In this document: positions 1 through 13,513 of the stretch, in pieces
Layout of the letters: each line of letters begins with the position of its first letter
Position numbering within the stretch: the first letter of the stretch is position 1
Assembly: GCA_037045685.1 (NCBI GenBank)
Contig: JBAOII010000023.1
Span: forward strand, 186,001 to 250,000
Direction of reading: 5' to 3'
DNA from: Competibacter_A sp037045685
GTDB taxonomy: Bacteria > Pseudomonadota > Gammaproteobacteria > Competibacterales > Competibacteraceae
Length of the DNA stretch: 64,000 nt
Notes under the pieces: generated by a model
Databases searched by the model: none
Told to the model about the DNA's origin: nothing
What the model saw: only the letters and a program-made list of their open reading frames with translations
Position numbers and translations under genes: made by a program

Positions 1-1
1 C

Positions 2-241
2 TCGCTGGGGATCGGGGTGCTGTTTTCGGCCTTGCCGGTGCTGGTGGTGCAGGGTGGGATCACCCTGTTGGCGGGGCAACTGGCTTTTTTGTCCCAACCG
101 GCGGTGCTGGACGCCGTCAATGCCGCCGGCGGGCTGCTCATTCTCGGCATCGGCGTCAATCTGCTCGAAATCGGCCGGATTCGGGTCGGCAATCTGTTGC
201 CGGCGCTGCTCTACGCCATCGTTGGCGCGTTGCTGTTTTAG
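2..241 (+). CDS. DUF554-like integral membrane protein, C-terminal fragment
   Basis: The reading frame is open from the window edge and ends with TAG at 239-241, so only the last 79 residues are present. They are almost entirely hydrophobic and form about three membrane segments, with a glycine-rich stretch (AAGGLLILGIGVNLLEIGRI) that resembles the end of the DUF554/YdfK family of inner-membrane proteins. The family has no established function. The next gene begins 42 bases downstream. The family call rests on the C-terminal pattern alone. Confidence 0.55.
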   Translation, partial: SLGIGVLFSALPVLVVQGGITLLAGQLAFLSQPAVLDAVNAAGGLLILGIGVNLLEIGRIRVGNLLPALLYAIVGALLF

Positions 242-283
242 GGTGAGATTTATTCGGTCCGCAAAGGTGAATGGGGTAATCGA

Positions 284-1363
284 ATGGGCGAATGGCCGAT
301 AAGGTTATTGCTGGCGATCCTGGGCCTGATCCTCGCCGGATTGACCGGCTGCGATCACGGCAAACCGCCGGAGTCCAAGCCGCCGCAGTTGGCGAAGGAA
401 CTGGTGTTTTACAGTTGGGCGGAGTATATGCCCCAGACCGTGATCGATGCCTTCGCCAAGGAGTTTGGCGTCAAGGTGATTTATGAGATGTACGACTCCA
501 CCGAAGCGGCGGCCGAAAGCTTGCGAGCGGGCAAACGATTCGATGTGGCCACGATCGATAACAACTATCTGGCACCCCTGGCGCGGGATGGCCTGATCGC
601 CGCGCTCGATGACCGCAACATACCGAATTTCAAGAATATCTCCCCCAGTTTTCGCGACTTGATCTTCGATCCGGGCAACCGGCATTCGGTGCCCTACAAC
701 TGGGGTACCACCAGCTTGCTGGTGCGCGCCGATCGGGTCCAGAAACCCGTCACCCGCTGGGCCGATGCCTGGAATCCCAACTACGCCGGCAAGATCCTCG
801 CGCGGCCTCTCAAGCACGAGCTGATCGGCATCGCTCTCAAATCGCTGGGCTATTCGATCAATTCCCTGGACCCCGCGCAACTGCAAGCCGCCGAGGAACG
901 GTTGAGGGCGCTGAAACCTTTGGTGTCGTTCGTGGAGGTCGAGGCCGAAAAAGCGACCGCGAAACTCGTCAGCGGTGAAGCCGTGATGATGATGGGTTGG
1001 ACCGGAGATGGCGTGTATGCCAGCGACAAAAACCCGGCCATCCGCTACGTCTTGCCCGAGGAAGGCGCGCTGCTGTGGGGCGACAGTCTGGTGATTTCGG
1101 CCGCCAGCCCGAACAAATATACCGCCGAGGTGTTCCTGAACTTTCTGCTGCGACCCGAGATCAGCGCCCAAATTGTCAACGACTATTTTTACGCGACCGC
1201 CAACGAGGCCGCTCTGGCGTTTGTTCGCCCGGAGATCCGCGACAATCCGGTGGTGTTTCCCGCCAAGCGGGATTTCGCAAAAGGCGAATGGTACGCCCCG
1301 GTCACCGACGAGATGCAAAAACGCCATGGCGATATCTGGAATCGTTTCCTGAAAGGGAATTAG
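284..1363 (+). CDS. PotD/NspS-like periplasmic polyamine-type binding lipoprotein
   Basis: This is a 359-residue extracellular solute-binding protein of the spermidine/putrescine type. The N-terminus has a hydrophobic signal and a lipobox (LTGC, lipidated Cys23) followed by Asp. Asp at the position after the lipidated Cys is the known signal for retention in the inner membrane. The mature part begins with a family-like first strand (ELVFYSWAEYMPQTVIDAF) and has the two-lobed pattern of PotD. A second, clearly paralogous gene follows after 16 bases, and a hybrid sensor kinase follows that. No ABC permease or ATPase gene is nearby, so a sensory role like that of Vibrio NspS is at least as likely as transport. 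Polyamine is inferred from family membership; the ligand residues were not mapped. Confidence 0.8.
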   Translation: MGEWPIRLLLAILGLILAGLTGCDHGKPPESKPPQLAKELVFYSWAEYMPQTVIDAFAKEFGVKVIYEMYDSTEAAAESLRAGKRFDVATIDNNYLAPLARDGLIAALDDRNIPNFKNISPSFRDLIFDPGNRHSVPYNWGTTSLLVRADRVQKPVTRWADAWNPNYAGKILARPLKHELIGIALKSLGYSINSLDPAQLQAAEERLRALKPLVSFVEVEAEKATAKLVSGEAVMMMGWTGDGVYASDKNPAIRYVLPEEGALLWGDSLVISAASPNKYTAEVFLNFLLRPEISAQIVNDYFYATANEAALAFVRPEIRDNPVVFPAKRDFAKGEWYAPVTDEMQKRHGDIWNRFLKGN

Positions 1364-1379
1364 GTGGGTGGGAGAAAAC

Positions 1380-2447
1380 ATGATGCGCTACAAAACGAAG
1401 ATTTTGATGGTCTTGCTCGTCTCGCTGGCCTTGGTCGCTTGCGACCGGCCCGCCGCGCCGCCCGCGCAAACGACGCAACCGCTGGCCAAGGAACTCGCTT
1501 ATTGCGACTGGGTGGATTATCAGCTGCAGCCCGTGATGGAGGCTTTCGAAAAGGAATATGGCGTCAAGATCAATTACGTGCCTCTACCGACCCAGGAGGC
1601 GTTTGTCGAGGCGGTTCGCGGCGGGAAATGCGACGTTTACGCGGTCGGCAACGAACTCATGCCCACCTTGACGACCGATGGCCTGTTGGCCGAGATCGAT
1701 TATCGCAACCTGCCCAATTTCAAGAACATCGCCGCCAATTTTCGCGATCTGGTTTACGATCCCAAAAACAAATACTCGATCCCGTTCCGGTGGGGAACGA
1801 TCGGCTTGCTGGTTCGCCCGGACCTGGCGGCGGCGCCGGTCGAGCATTGGGCCGATCTGGGCGGTTCGGGCAAGGCGGCGCTGTGGGATATGCCGCGCAA
1901 TGCCGTTCCCGTAGCCCTGAAGGCGGCCGGGTACTCGATCAATTCCGAAGCGCCGGCCGAACTGGAGGCGGCGCTGAAATTCCTGCTCGCGCGGAAATCC
2001 GCCTTCGTGATCTGGCCCGCTGCCACGGCCAGCATCGCGCCGGCGCTGATCGAAGGTCAGGCCGCCATGGCGTTCGGCTGGTCGTTCGATGCCTTGACGG
2101 CGCGCGAGGCCAATCCGAACATCGCGTACATATTGCCCGAGGAAGGCGCCATCCTGTGGGGCGAAAGCCTGGTGGTCGGGGCGAGCAGCTCGCGCAAAGC
2201 CACGGCCGAAGCCTATGTCAACTTCATCCTCCGTCCCGAAATGAGCGCGCAAGTGTCGAACGTTCTTCATTTCGCCACCGCCAACGAGGCCGCGCGTTCG
2301 CTGGTTGTCCCGGACGTGCTCAACAACCCGATCATTTTTCCGCCGAACGAGTCCCTCAAAAAGGCCGAGATCGTCTTGCCGATCAGCCCGGATGGAGAAA
2401 AGCGCTACGCCGAGTTTTGGGCGCGCTTTCTCGCGGGCGGCCGATAG
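1380..2447 (+). CDS. second PotD/NspS-like binding lipoprotein (tandem paralogue)
   Basis: This 355-residue lipoprotein is paralogous to the gene just upstream. Both share the NFKNI, FRDL, WGT and LPEEGA blocks in the same order. I chose ATG 1380 because GGTGGGAG lies just upstream and the signal peptide then starts properly (MMRYKTKILMVLLVSLALVAC, lipidated Cys21, again followed by Asp, the inner-membrane retention signal). An in-frame ATG at 1368 would place the same ribosome site inside the gene. The first strand differs from its partner (LAYCDWVDY instead of LVFYSWAEY), so the two may bind different ligands. It ends 9 bases before the hybrid kinase gene, which suggests one operon and a shared signalling job. 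Confidence 0.8.
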   Translation: MMRYKTKILMVLLVSLALVACDRPAAPPAQTTQPLAKELAYCDWVDYQLQPVMEAFEKEYGVKINYVPLPTQEAFVEAVRGGKCDVYAVGNELMPTLTTDGLLAEIDYRNLPNFKNIAANFRDLVYDPKNKYSIPFRWGTIGLLVRPDLAAAPVEHWADLGGSGKAALWDMPRNAVPVALKAAGYSINSEAPAELEAALKFLLARKSAFVIWPAATASIAPALIEGQAAMAFGWSFDALTAREANPNIAYILPEEGAILWGESLVVGASSSRKATAEAYVNFILRPEMSAQVSNVLHFATANEAARSLVVPDVLNNPIIFPPNESLKKAEIVLPISPDGEKRYAEFWARFLAGGR

Positions 2448-2456
2448 GCGATAACG

Positions 2457-5642
<3,186 letters not shown>

Positions 5643-5883
5643 TCTTCGAGCGGAGGCGCGACAACCGCTTCCGTCCGGCGTAGAGCCTCTGCGGGCGAGG
5701 GCAAAATATTCTTTTCGGTCGCCCGAGGTCCGAGAAGCCGCGCAAAAGCGCATCTAAAAACGTAGATCCGGCCCGGTCGCGGGGTCCTGACTGGTATCCT
5801 GCTCGAATCGGAGCGACGGGTTGGCGCCAACCGTTCTTGGCGTCGCGCAAACGAACTCTTTCCGGCAAGGCGGTCCGAACGAT

Positions 5884-6960
5884 ATGCACACTTTGAAACG
5901 CGCGGCGCGCGGCGCCGCCTGCTCGTTTCTGCTGGGAGCGAGCCTCGCGCTGGCCCAGCAAAAACCCCCGGCGACGCCGCCGACGCCGCCGACGCCGGTC
6001 AGGGTCGAACCGGTCACCCGCGCCACCCTGAACATCGAGGTCACGGCGGTGGGAACGCTGCGAGCCGATGAGACGATCATCGTCCGTCCCGAAATTGCCG
6101 GCCGGGTCGCCACCATTCATTTCAAGGAAGGCCAGACCATCGGCGCGGGCGATCCGCTGGTGACCCTGGATCAGGACGAGTACAAGGCGCAGTTGGCCGG
6201 CAGCGTCGCCGAAGCTGGCATGGACGACATCAGCTTCAAGCGATTGCAAGACTTGCAGCGCAAAAATCTGACCAGCCAGCAGAATCTCGACGAAGCCAAG
6301 GCCAAGCTCGACGCAGCGCGCGCCCGACAGGCGCTCGATCAGGTTCGACTGGACAAGACGGTGATCCGCGCGCCGTTCGCCGGGACGGTGGGGCTGCGGC
6401 TGGTCAGTCCCGGCGCTTACGTCAAGCCGGGCGACGACATCGCCAACCTGGAAAGCCTGGGTTCGATGAAACTGGATTTTCGGGTTCCCGAGACGTATCT
6501 CGCACGCTTGAATATCGGCCAAACGCTGACGGCGCGAGTGGACGCCTATCCCGATCAGGGTTTCGAGGGCGCCATCTACGCCATCGATCCGGCGCTGGAC
6601 CCGGACACGCGGACCGTGCTGCTGCGGGCGCGACTGCCGAACAAGGGCAACAAGCTGCGGCCCGGCCTGTTCGCGCGGGTCAGCCTGATCCTGGAGCGGC
6701 GGGATAGCGCCTTGGTCGCGCCGGAGCAGGCCATCGTGCCGCTGGGCCAGACCCCGTTCGTCTACCGGGTGGTGGACGGCAAGGCGGTCATGACGCCGGT
6801 CAAGCTGGGGTTGCGCCGGCCCGGTCGGGTGGAAATTCTCGACGGCCTGAACCCCGGCGATCAGGTGGTGACCGACGGGCAGTTGAAGATTCGCGACGGC
6901 GCGGCGGTGACGGTGCAGCCGTCGCCGGGCGCGCAGCCGCCGACCGCGCAAAAAGGTTGA
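5884..6960 (+). CDS. RND efflux membrane-fusion (periplasmic adaptor) protein
   Basis: This 358-residue HlyD/AcrA-type adaptor links an RND pump to an outer-membrane channel. ATG 5884 gives a clean signal peptide (MHTLKRAARGAACSFLLGAS, ending at LALAQQ); the 63 bases of open frame before it are non-hydrophobic and were left out. A TPPTPPTP stretch follows the signal. The lipoyl/barrel-sandwich halves (RPEIAGRVATIHFKEGQ and IRAPFAGTVGLRLVSPGAYV) flank a short alpha-hairpin, then beta-barrel and membrane-proximal domains. The pump gene starts 6 bases after the stop. No TolC-type outer-membrane gene is adjacent, so the complex must recruit one from elsewhere. Confidence 0.93.
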   Translation: MHTLKRAARGAACSFLLGASLALAQQKPPATPPTPPTPVRVEPVTRATLNIEVTAVGTLRADETIIVRPEIAGRVATIHFKEGQTIGAGDPLVTLDQDEYKAQLAGSVAEAGMDDISFKRLQDLQRKNLTSQQNLDEAKAKLDAARARQALDQVRLDKTVIRAPFAGTVGLRLVSPGAYVKPGDDIANLESLGSMKLDFRVPETYLARLNIGQTLTARVDAYPDQGFEGAIYAIDPALDPDTRTVLLRARLPNKGNKLRPGLFARVSLILERRDSALVAPEQAIVPLGQTPFVYRVVDGKAVMTPVKLGLRRPGRVEILDGLNPGDQVVTDGQLKIRDGAAVTVQPSPGAQPPTAQKG

Positions 6961-6966
6961 GCCGCC

Positions 6967-9900
6967 TTGTTCCTGCCCGAACTCTGCATCAAGCGCCCGG
7001 TGCTGGCGACGGTGATGAGCCTCGCCATCATCCTGATCGGCGTGATCGCGTTCCTGCGGTTGCCGGTGCGCGAATATCCCAACATCGACGCCCCCATCGT
7101 CTCGGTGCGCACCGTCTATCCGGGCGCCAGCGCCGAAATCATGGAAAGCCAAGTGACCCAGCCGCTGGAGGATTCGCTGGCCGGCATCGAGGGCGTCAAA
7201 ACCATCAAGTCGGTCAGCCGCGAGGAGGTCAGCCAGGTCACGGTCGAACTGGTGCTGGAACGGGACGTGGACGCCGCCGCCAACGACGTGCGCGACCGGG
7301 TGGCGCGGGTGCGCGGCCTGTTGCCGGACGAGGTCAAGGACCCGGTGGTCGCCAAGATCGAGGCCGACGCCCAGGCCATCCTGTGGCTGGCGTTCTCCAG
7401 TACCCGGCACAGCGCGCTGGAGATCACCGACTACGCGGACCGCTCCATCGTGGATCGCTTGCAGGCGTTGCCGGGGGTGGCCAGCGTCATCATCGCCGGC
7501 GAGCGGCGCTACGCCATGCGCCTGTGGCTGGACCGCGACCGGATGGCCGCCTACGGCCTGACCCCGCAGGACGTGGAAAACGCGCTGAAAAAGCAGAACA
7601 TCGAACTGCCGTCCGGTCGCATCGAATCGCGCCAGCGCGAGTTCTCGGTGCTGACCGAGTCGGATTTGCGTGCGCCGGAGCAGTTCAACGATCTGATTCT
7701 CAAGGAAACCAAGGGCTATCCGATCCGGCTGCGCGACATCGGCTACGCCGAGATCGGCGCGGCGGACGAGCGCAACGCGGTCCGGGTCAACGGTAATCCC
7801 TCGGTGGCGCTGGGCGTCGTCAAGCAGTCCACCGCCAACACATTGAGCGTGGCGCAGTCGATCCGAGCGCTGCTGCCGGGGATCGAGGCCAGCTTGCCGG
7901 AAGGCATGAAGATTCTGATCGGTTACGACGGTTCGATTTTCATCGAAAAATCCATCGAGGCGGTTTATCACACCATGCTGGAAGCCTTGGCGCTGGTGGT
8001 GGGGGTGATCTTCCTGTTCTTGCGCAACTGGCGGGCGACGGTCATTCCGTTCGTGACTATCCCGGTGTCGCTGGTCGGCGCGTTCATCTTCTTGTACGCG
8101 CTGGGGTTCACCATCAATACCCTGACTTTATTGGGATTGGTGCTGGCTATCGGCCTGGTGGTGGACGATGCCATCGTGGTGCTGGAAAACATCCACCGCC
8201 ACATCGAAGCGGGGATGCCCCCGTTCAAGGCGGCCTTGCGAGGCTCCAAGGAAATCGCTTTCGCGGTGGTGGCGATGACCTTGACCCTGGCGGCGGTGTT
8301 CACCCCGCTGGCCTTCATGAAAGGCAACATCGGGCGGCTGTTCACCGAATTCGCCTTCACCGTGGCAGCGGCGGTGCTGGTGTCCGGCTTCGTGGCGCTG
8401 ACCCTGACGCCGATGATGTGCTCGAAGCTGCTGCGCCACGAACAGCGGCACAACTGGCTGTTCAATGTCAGCGAGCGCTTTTTCCTGGCGATGAATCGCG
8501 GTTATCGCGGCGCGCTGGTCTATGCCCTGAACGCGCGCTGGCTGGTGGTGGTGCTGTTCTTCGCCACCGGGGCCGGCGCGGTCTGGCTGTTCCTGCACCT
8601 CAAGTCGGAGCTGTCCCCGCTGGAGGATCGCGGCACCATCATCGGCGTGATCGTCGCGCCGGAGGGGGCGACCCTGGCCTATACCGACGGTTACGCCCGG
8701 CAACTGGAGCAGTTTTACAAGGCCATTCCCGAAGTGATTTCCTACTTCTCCTTCGTCGCGCCGGGACTGGAAAAACCCAATCCGGTGACCAGCGCGCTGT
8801 CGTTCGTGCGGCTGAAACCGTGGGAGCAGCGCCAGCGCAAGCAACAGGACATCGCCAAGGAACTGGGCCCGAAGATGTTTGGCGGCTTGCCCGGCGTGCT
8901 GGCGTTCCCGATCAATCCGCCCTCCCTCGGGCAAAGCTTCCGCAGCCCGGCGGTGCAATTCGTCATCCAGGCCAGCAGTTATGCCGAATTGCAGAAAATG
9001 GCGGATCAGATCATGGCCAAGACCCGCCCGTATCCGGGCATGACGAATCTGGATACCGATCTGCGCCTGAACAAGCCGCAACTGGCGGTGAACCTCAAGC
9101 GCGACAAGATCGCCGCCGTCGGCGCCGACGTGGAGGACATCGGTCGCACGCTGGAAACGCTGCTGGGCGGGCGGCAAGTGACCCGCTTCAAGCGGGAAGG
9201 CCAGCAGTACGACGTGATGGTGCAACTCAAGGACCGCGACCGCGAGCAGCCGACCGACCTGACCGCGATTTTCGTGCGTGGCCGCGAAGGGCAACTGGTG
9301 CAGCTCTCGAATTTGGTCGAGGTGCGGGAGACGGTTGCGCCCAAGGAGTTGAACCATTTCAACCGGCAGCGCGCGGCGCTGGTTTCCGCCAACATCGCGC
9401 CCGGTTACACCTTGGGCGAGGCGTTGGATTTCATGGATAAGACCGCCGCCGAGGTGCTGGGCGCGAACGCCCAGACCGCGCTGGACGGCCAGTCGCGCGA
9501 GTTCCGCGAATCCGGCGCCAGCCTGTACGTGACCTTCGTGCTGGCGCTGCTCTTCATCTACCTGGTGCTGGCGGCCCAGTTCGAGAGCTTCGTGGCGCCG
9601 TTCGTGATCATGCTGACGGTGCCGCTGGCGGTGACCGGTGCGCTGCTGGCGCTGTTCCTGACCGGCGGCACGCTGAACGTCTACAGCCAGATCGGGCTGG
9701 TGATGCTGGTGGGCCTGATCACCAAGAACGGCATCCTGATCGTCGAATTCGCCAACCAGTTGCGGCTGACCGGGCTGGGCCGACGCGAGGCGGTGCTGGA
9801 AGCGGCAACCCTGCGCTTGCGACCGATCCTGATGACCACGCTGGCGACCATCCTCGGCGCGATTCCGCTGGCGCTGGCGATCGGCGCGGGCGCGGAAAGC

Positions 9901-10083
9901 CGCCAGCAAATCGGTTGGGTGATCGTCGGCGGGCTGCTGCTGGGGACGTTTTTGACCCTGTCCGTGGTGCCAGTGGCTTACACGCTGCTGGCGCGCAAGG
10001 TCCATCACAGCGCCGAGGAAGCGGCGGAACTGGCGGAACGAGAGATAATGGCCACCAACGAACTCGATCCAGCGGCAGGTTGA
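6967..10083 (+). CDS. RND family efflux pump, inner-membrane permease (AcrB/MexF-like)
   Basis: This 1038-residue pump has the length and two-fold architecture of hydrophobe/amphiphile-efflux RND transporters: TM1, a large periplasmic loop, a block of membrane helices, a second loop and a second block. TM4 carries the adjacent aspartates of the proton relay (LVVDDAIVVLENIHRH). The porter domain opening (YPGASAEIMESQVTQPLED) is family-typical. I chose the TTG start at 6967 because an AAAGG ribosome site lies in the end of the adaptor gene, and the protein then begins at the cytoplasmic end of TM1 (FLPELCIKRPVLATVMS). The transported compound cannot be read from the sequence. It is co-transcribed with the adaptor. 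Confidence 0.93.
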   Translation: MFLPELCIKRPVLATVMSLAIILIGVIAFLRLPVREYPNIDAPIVSVRTVYPGASAEIMESQVTQPLEDSLAGIEGVKTIKSVSREEVSQVTVELVLERDVDAAANDVRDRVARVRGLLPDEVKDPVVAKIEADAQAILWLAFSSTRHSALEITDYADRSIVDRLQALPGVASVIIAGERRYAMRLWLDRDRMAAYGLTPQDVENALKKQNIELPSGRIESRQREFSVLTESDLRAPEQFNDLILKETKGYPIRLRDIGYAEIGAADERNAVRVNGNPSVALGVVKQSTANTLSVAQSIRALLPGIEASLPEGMKILIGYDGSIFIEKSIEAVYHTMLEALALVVGVIFLFLRNWRATVIPFVTIPVSLVGAFIFLYALGFTINTLTLLGLVLAIGLVVDDAIVVLENIHRHIEAGMPPFKAALRGSKEIAFAVVAMTLTLAAVFTPLAFMKGNIGRLFTEFAFTVAAAVLVSGFVALTLTPMMCSKLLRHEQRHNWLFNVSERFFLAMNRGYRGALVYALNARWLVVVLFFATGAGAVWLFLHLKSELSPLEDRGTIIGVIVAPEGATLAYTDGYARQLEQFYKAIPEVISYFSFVAPGLEKPNPVTSALSFVRLKPWEQRQRKQQDIAKELGPKMFGGLPGVLAFPINPPSLGQSFRSPAVQFVIQASSYAELQKMADQIMAKTRPYPGMTNLDTDLRLNKPQLAVNLKRDKIAAVGADVEDIGRTLETLLGGRQVTRFKREGQQYDVMVQLKDRDREQPTDLTAIFVRGREGQLVQLSNLVEVRETVAPKELNHFNRQRAALVSANIAPGYTLGEALDFMDKTAAEVLGANAQTALDGQSREFRESGASLYVTFVLALLFIYLVLAAQFESFVAPFVIMLTVPLAVTGALLALFLTGGTLNVYSQIGLVMLVGLITKNGILIVEFANQLRLTGLGRREAVLEAATLRLRPILMTTLATILGAIPLALAIGAGAESRQQIGWVIVGGLLLGTFLTLSVVPVAYTLLARKVHHSAEEAAELAEREIMATNELDPAAG

Positions 10084-10086
10084 TCT

Positions 10087-13000
10087 GTGAGCGATCCCCT
10101 CGAAACCTACCTCGCCGCGCTCCGCCAGATTCACGAAACCGGTGGCGGCGTCGCGGAAACCTCGTACTACGGCGCGCTGGAAAGCTTGTTGAATCAGGCG
10201 GGGAGCCGTCTGGAGCCCCAAGTCCGGGCCGTGCCGCAGTTGCGCGATACCGGGGCCGGCAATCCCGATTTCGGGCTGTTCACCGCCGGCCAGTTCGAGG
10301 CTGGTTTGGAGGGCGAACCGCTGCCGGGCCGAAAGCCGGAGCGCGGCGCGGTCGAAGTCAAGGGTTGGGGCGACGAGGTGTTGGCCGTCGCCGCCAGCGA
10401 GCAGGTGACGCGCTACGCCGATCATTACGGCGCAGTGCTGGTGAGCAATTACCGCGATTTTGTCCTGGTCGGTCGGGACACCGCCGGCCAGATGGTTCCG
10501 CTGGAGGGGTTGCAACTGGCGGCCAGCGAAGCGGAATTGATCGATCTGCTCCGCCAGCCGCGCCAGGCCGCCGCGCGCTTCGGTGACCGCTTGCTGGATT
10601 TTCTGGCGCGCGCCCTGAGCTACAACGCGCCGTTGGCCGATCCGCAGGATTTGGCCTGGTTGCTCGCGTCCCACGCCCGCGAGGCCCGCGCCCGAGTGGA
10701 CAACGCCAGCGATTTGCCCGGTTTGGCGCTGCTGCGCGAGGGGCTGGAACGGGCGCTCGGCCTGAAATTCGAGGGCGGCAGCGGCGAGCGATTTTTCCGC
10801 GCGACGCTGGTGCAAACCTTGTTCTACGGCGTGTTTTCCGCCTGGGTGCTGTGGGCGCGACAGGGCGGAACGGGCGCGTTCGACTGGCGGGCCGCCGCCT
10901 GGAGTCTGCACGTCCCGATGATCGCCAGCCTGTTCGAGCAGATCGCCACGCCGAAGCGCCTGCAACCGCTGCATCTCGACGAGGTGCTGGACTGGGCCGG
11001 CAGGGCGCTCAATCGGGTGGTGCGGGATGAATTTTTCAAGCATTTCGAGGAAGAGTATGCCGTCCAGTATTTTTACGAGCCGTTTCTAAAAGCTTACGAC
11101 CCGGTGTTGCGCAAGCAGTTGGGCGTCTGGTACACGCCGCCGGAAATCGTCCGCTATCAGGTGGCGCGGGTGGACGCCGTGCTGCGCGAGGAACTCCGCT
11201 TGACCGACGGTTTGGCCGATCCTTCGGTGCTGGTGCTCGATCCCTGCTGCGGAACCGGTGCCTATCTGGTCGAGGTGCTGCGGCGGATTCGGCAAACCTT
11301 GCACGAGAAGGGCGGCGCGGCCTTGACTTCCGCCCAACTCAAGCAGGCGGCGCTGACGCGCGTTTTCGGCTTCGAGATCCTGCCGGCGCCCTTCGTGGTC
11401 GCCCATCTGCAACTGGGCCTGCTGCTGCGGCAGTTCGGCGTGCCGCTGCGGGAGGATCGGGAGCGCGCCGGCATCTACCTCACCAACGCTCTGACCAACT
11501 GGGAGCCGCTGGCGCAGGCCGGCCGGCAGATGGCCATCCCGTTCCCGGAATTCCAGGAGGAACGCGACAAGGCCGACGAAATCAAGCAGCGCAAGGCCAT
11601 TCTGGTGATCCTCGGCAATCCCCCTTACAACGCTTTCGCCGGCGTCAGCCCGGACGAGGAGGGCGATCTGGTGGAGGCGTACAAGGAGAACCTGAACCGG
11701 CCGGTCGCGGGCGGCGGCTGGGGGATCAAAAAGTTCAATCTGGACGATCTCTACGTGCGCTTTTTCCGCGTCGCCGAGCGGCGGATCGTCAAGACCGGGC
11801 GCGGCGTGGTGTGCTACATCTCGAATCATTCCTATGTTGACGATCCGTCTTTCGTGGTTTTACGTCAACGGCTTATTGCCGAGTTCGATAAGCTTTGGTT
11901 CGATGATATGAACGGCGACAGCCGGGAAACCGGTAAATTGACCCCGGACGGCAGGCCCGATCCGAGTGTCTTTTCGACGTCATTCAGTAAAGAAGGAATT
12001 CGAGTGGGTACCGCGATCAGTTTGTTGGTACGCGGCAGCAAGCGACGGAGACAACCGGCAATTCATTTTCGCGATTTCTGGGGGGCCAAGAAACGGGAAG
12101 AGTTATTGAATAGCCTGGACGCGCCGGATTTCGACGGCCGGTACCAACAGGCGCAGCCGAACCGCGAAAACCGCTTTTCCTTCCGCCCGATGACGATTTC
12201 GGCGGCTTATCAAAGCTGGCCGAGCGCCATCGACCTGTGCGCCGAACCGCCGACCAACGGCCTGATGGAAAAACGCGGCGGCGGCTTGATCGACATCGAC
12301 CGGGACGCTCTGGAACAGCGCATGCGCGCCTATTTCGATCCGGCGGTGACCTGGGCCGAACTGGAGGTGCGAAACGGTGGGCTGACTCGTGACGCGGCAC
12401 GCTTCGACGCTCGAAAAACCCGCGACAAGTTGCTGGTAACCGAACGTTTCGATCCCGAACGATTGCGGCGCTACGCGGTGCGTGCCTTCGATAACCGCTG
12501 GTGCTATTACCTGCCGGTACGGCCGTTGTGGAACGAGCCGCGTCCCCGCTATTGGGAGCAGTGCTGGGACGGTAACGCCTTTTTCATGACTCGGTTCCGG
12601 TCCTCGGCCGCGCCGGAAGGAGTCCCCTGTTACTGGGTCACCGATCTGTCCGACGACCATTTCATCGTGCCGGACAACGCCTGTTTCCCGGTGTGGCTGC
12701 GCCGGCTGCCGCAACCGAGCAAGAAAAACGGCTCCAACGGCGTGCTGGCCGGCATGGATCACGAGCCGATCACCACGGCCAACCTGTCGCCGGTCGCCCG
12801 CGCCTATCTCCGATACCTCGAAACTGCCCGATCCCGACCAGGACGCGGAGACCGCCGCGCTGCTCTGGCTGCACGCCCTCGCCATCGGTTTCAGTCCGGC
12901 CTATTCGCGCGAGAACGCCGACGGGATTCGGCAGGATTGGCCCCGGATTCCGTTGCCGGCCGAGCGGGATGCGCTGCTGGCTTCCGCCGCGCTGGGTCGC

Positions 13001-13513
13001 CAGATCGCCGCGCTGCTGGACATCGACCGGCCCGTGACGGGGGTGACCGCCGGCAAGATTCGCCCGGAGTTGCGGGCCGTGGGCGCGATGTGCCGGGTCG
13101 GCGGCGGCAGTATCGACCCGGACGATGGCGAACTGGCCGTGACGGCGGGTTGGGGCTATTCGGGCAAGGGCGGCGTCACCATGCCGGGCAAGGGGCGCGT
13201 CGAGCCGCATCCGGTCTCGGAATCCTCGGCTGAGCCGGCTTGCGATCTCTACCTGAACGAAGTCGCTTACTGGGCCAACGTCCCCCGGTCGGTGTGGGAG
13301 TGCGCCATCGGCGGCTACCCGGTCGTCAAAAAGTGGCTGAGCTACCGGGAAAAAGCGGTGCTCGGACGGGATTTGCGACTGGAGGAGGCGGTCTACGTGA
13401 CCGATCTGATCCGTCGGCTGGCGGCGCTCGTCGCTTTGCGGCCGCAACTGGACGCCGGTTACGCCGCCGCGCGGGACCAGGCTTGGAAAGCGGCGGCTGC
13501 GAGGCCGGCATGA
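10087..13513 (+). CDS. single-chain type IIG/ISP-like restriction-modification enzyme, frameshifted
   Basis: The N-terminal part has a PD-(D/E)XK-like nuclease segment (AVEVKGW, about residues 93-99). A gamma-class N6-adenine methyltransferase follows, with motif I (LVLDPCCGTGAYL) and motif IV (ILGNPPYNAF). The C-terminal part resembles the target-recognition domain of type ISP enzymes. Canonical type ISP proteins also carry a helicase; none is visible here, so type IIG is the better label. The frame breaks near 12817-12825: the first frame runs on as low-complexity Arg/Ala, while the next frame gives convincing protein from KLPDPDQDAETAALLWLHAL to the stop at 13513. One extra base explains it. 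The stop overlaps the next start (ATGA). No separate specificity or restriction gene is nearby. Confidence 0.75.
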
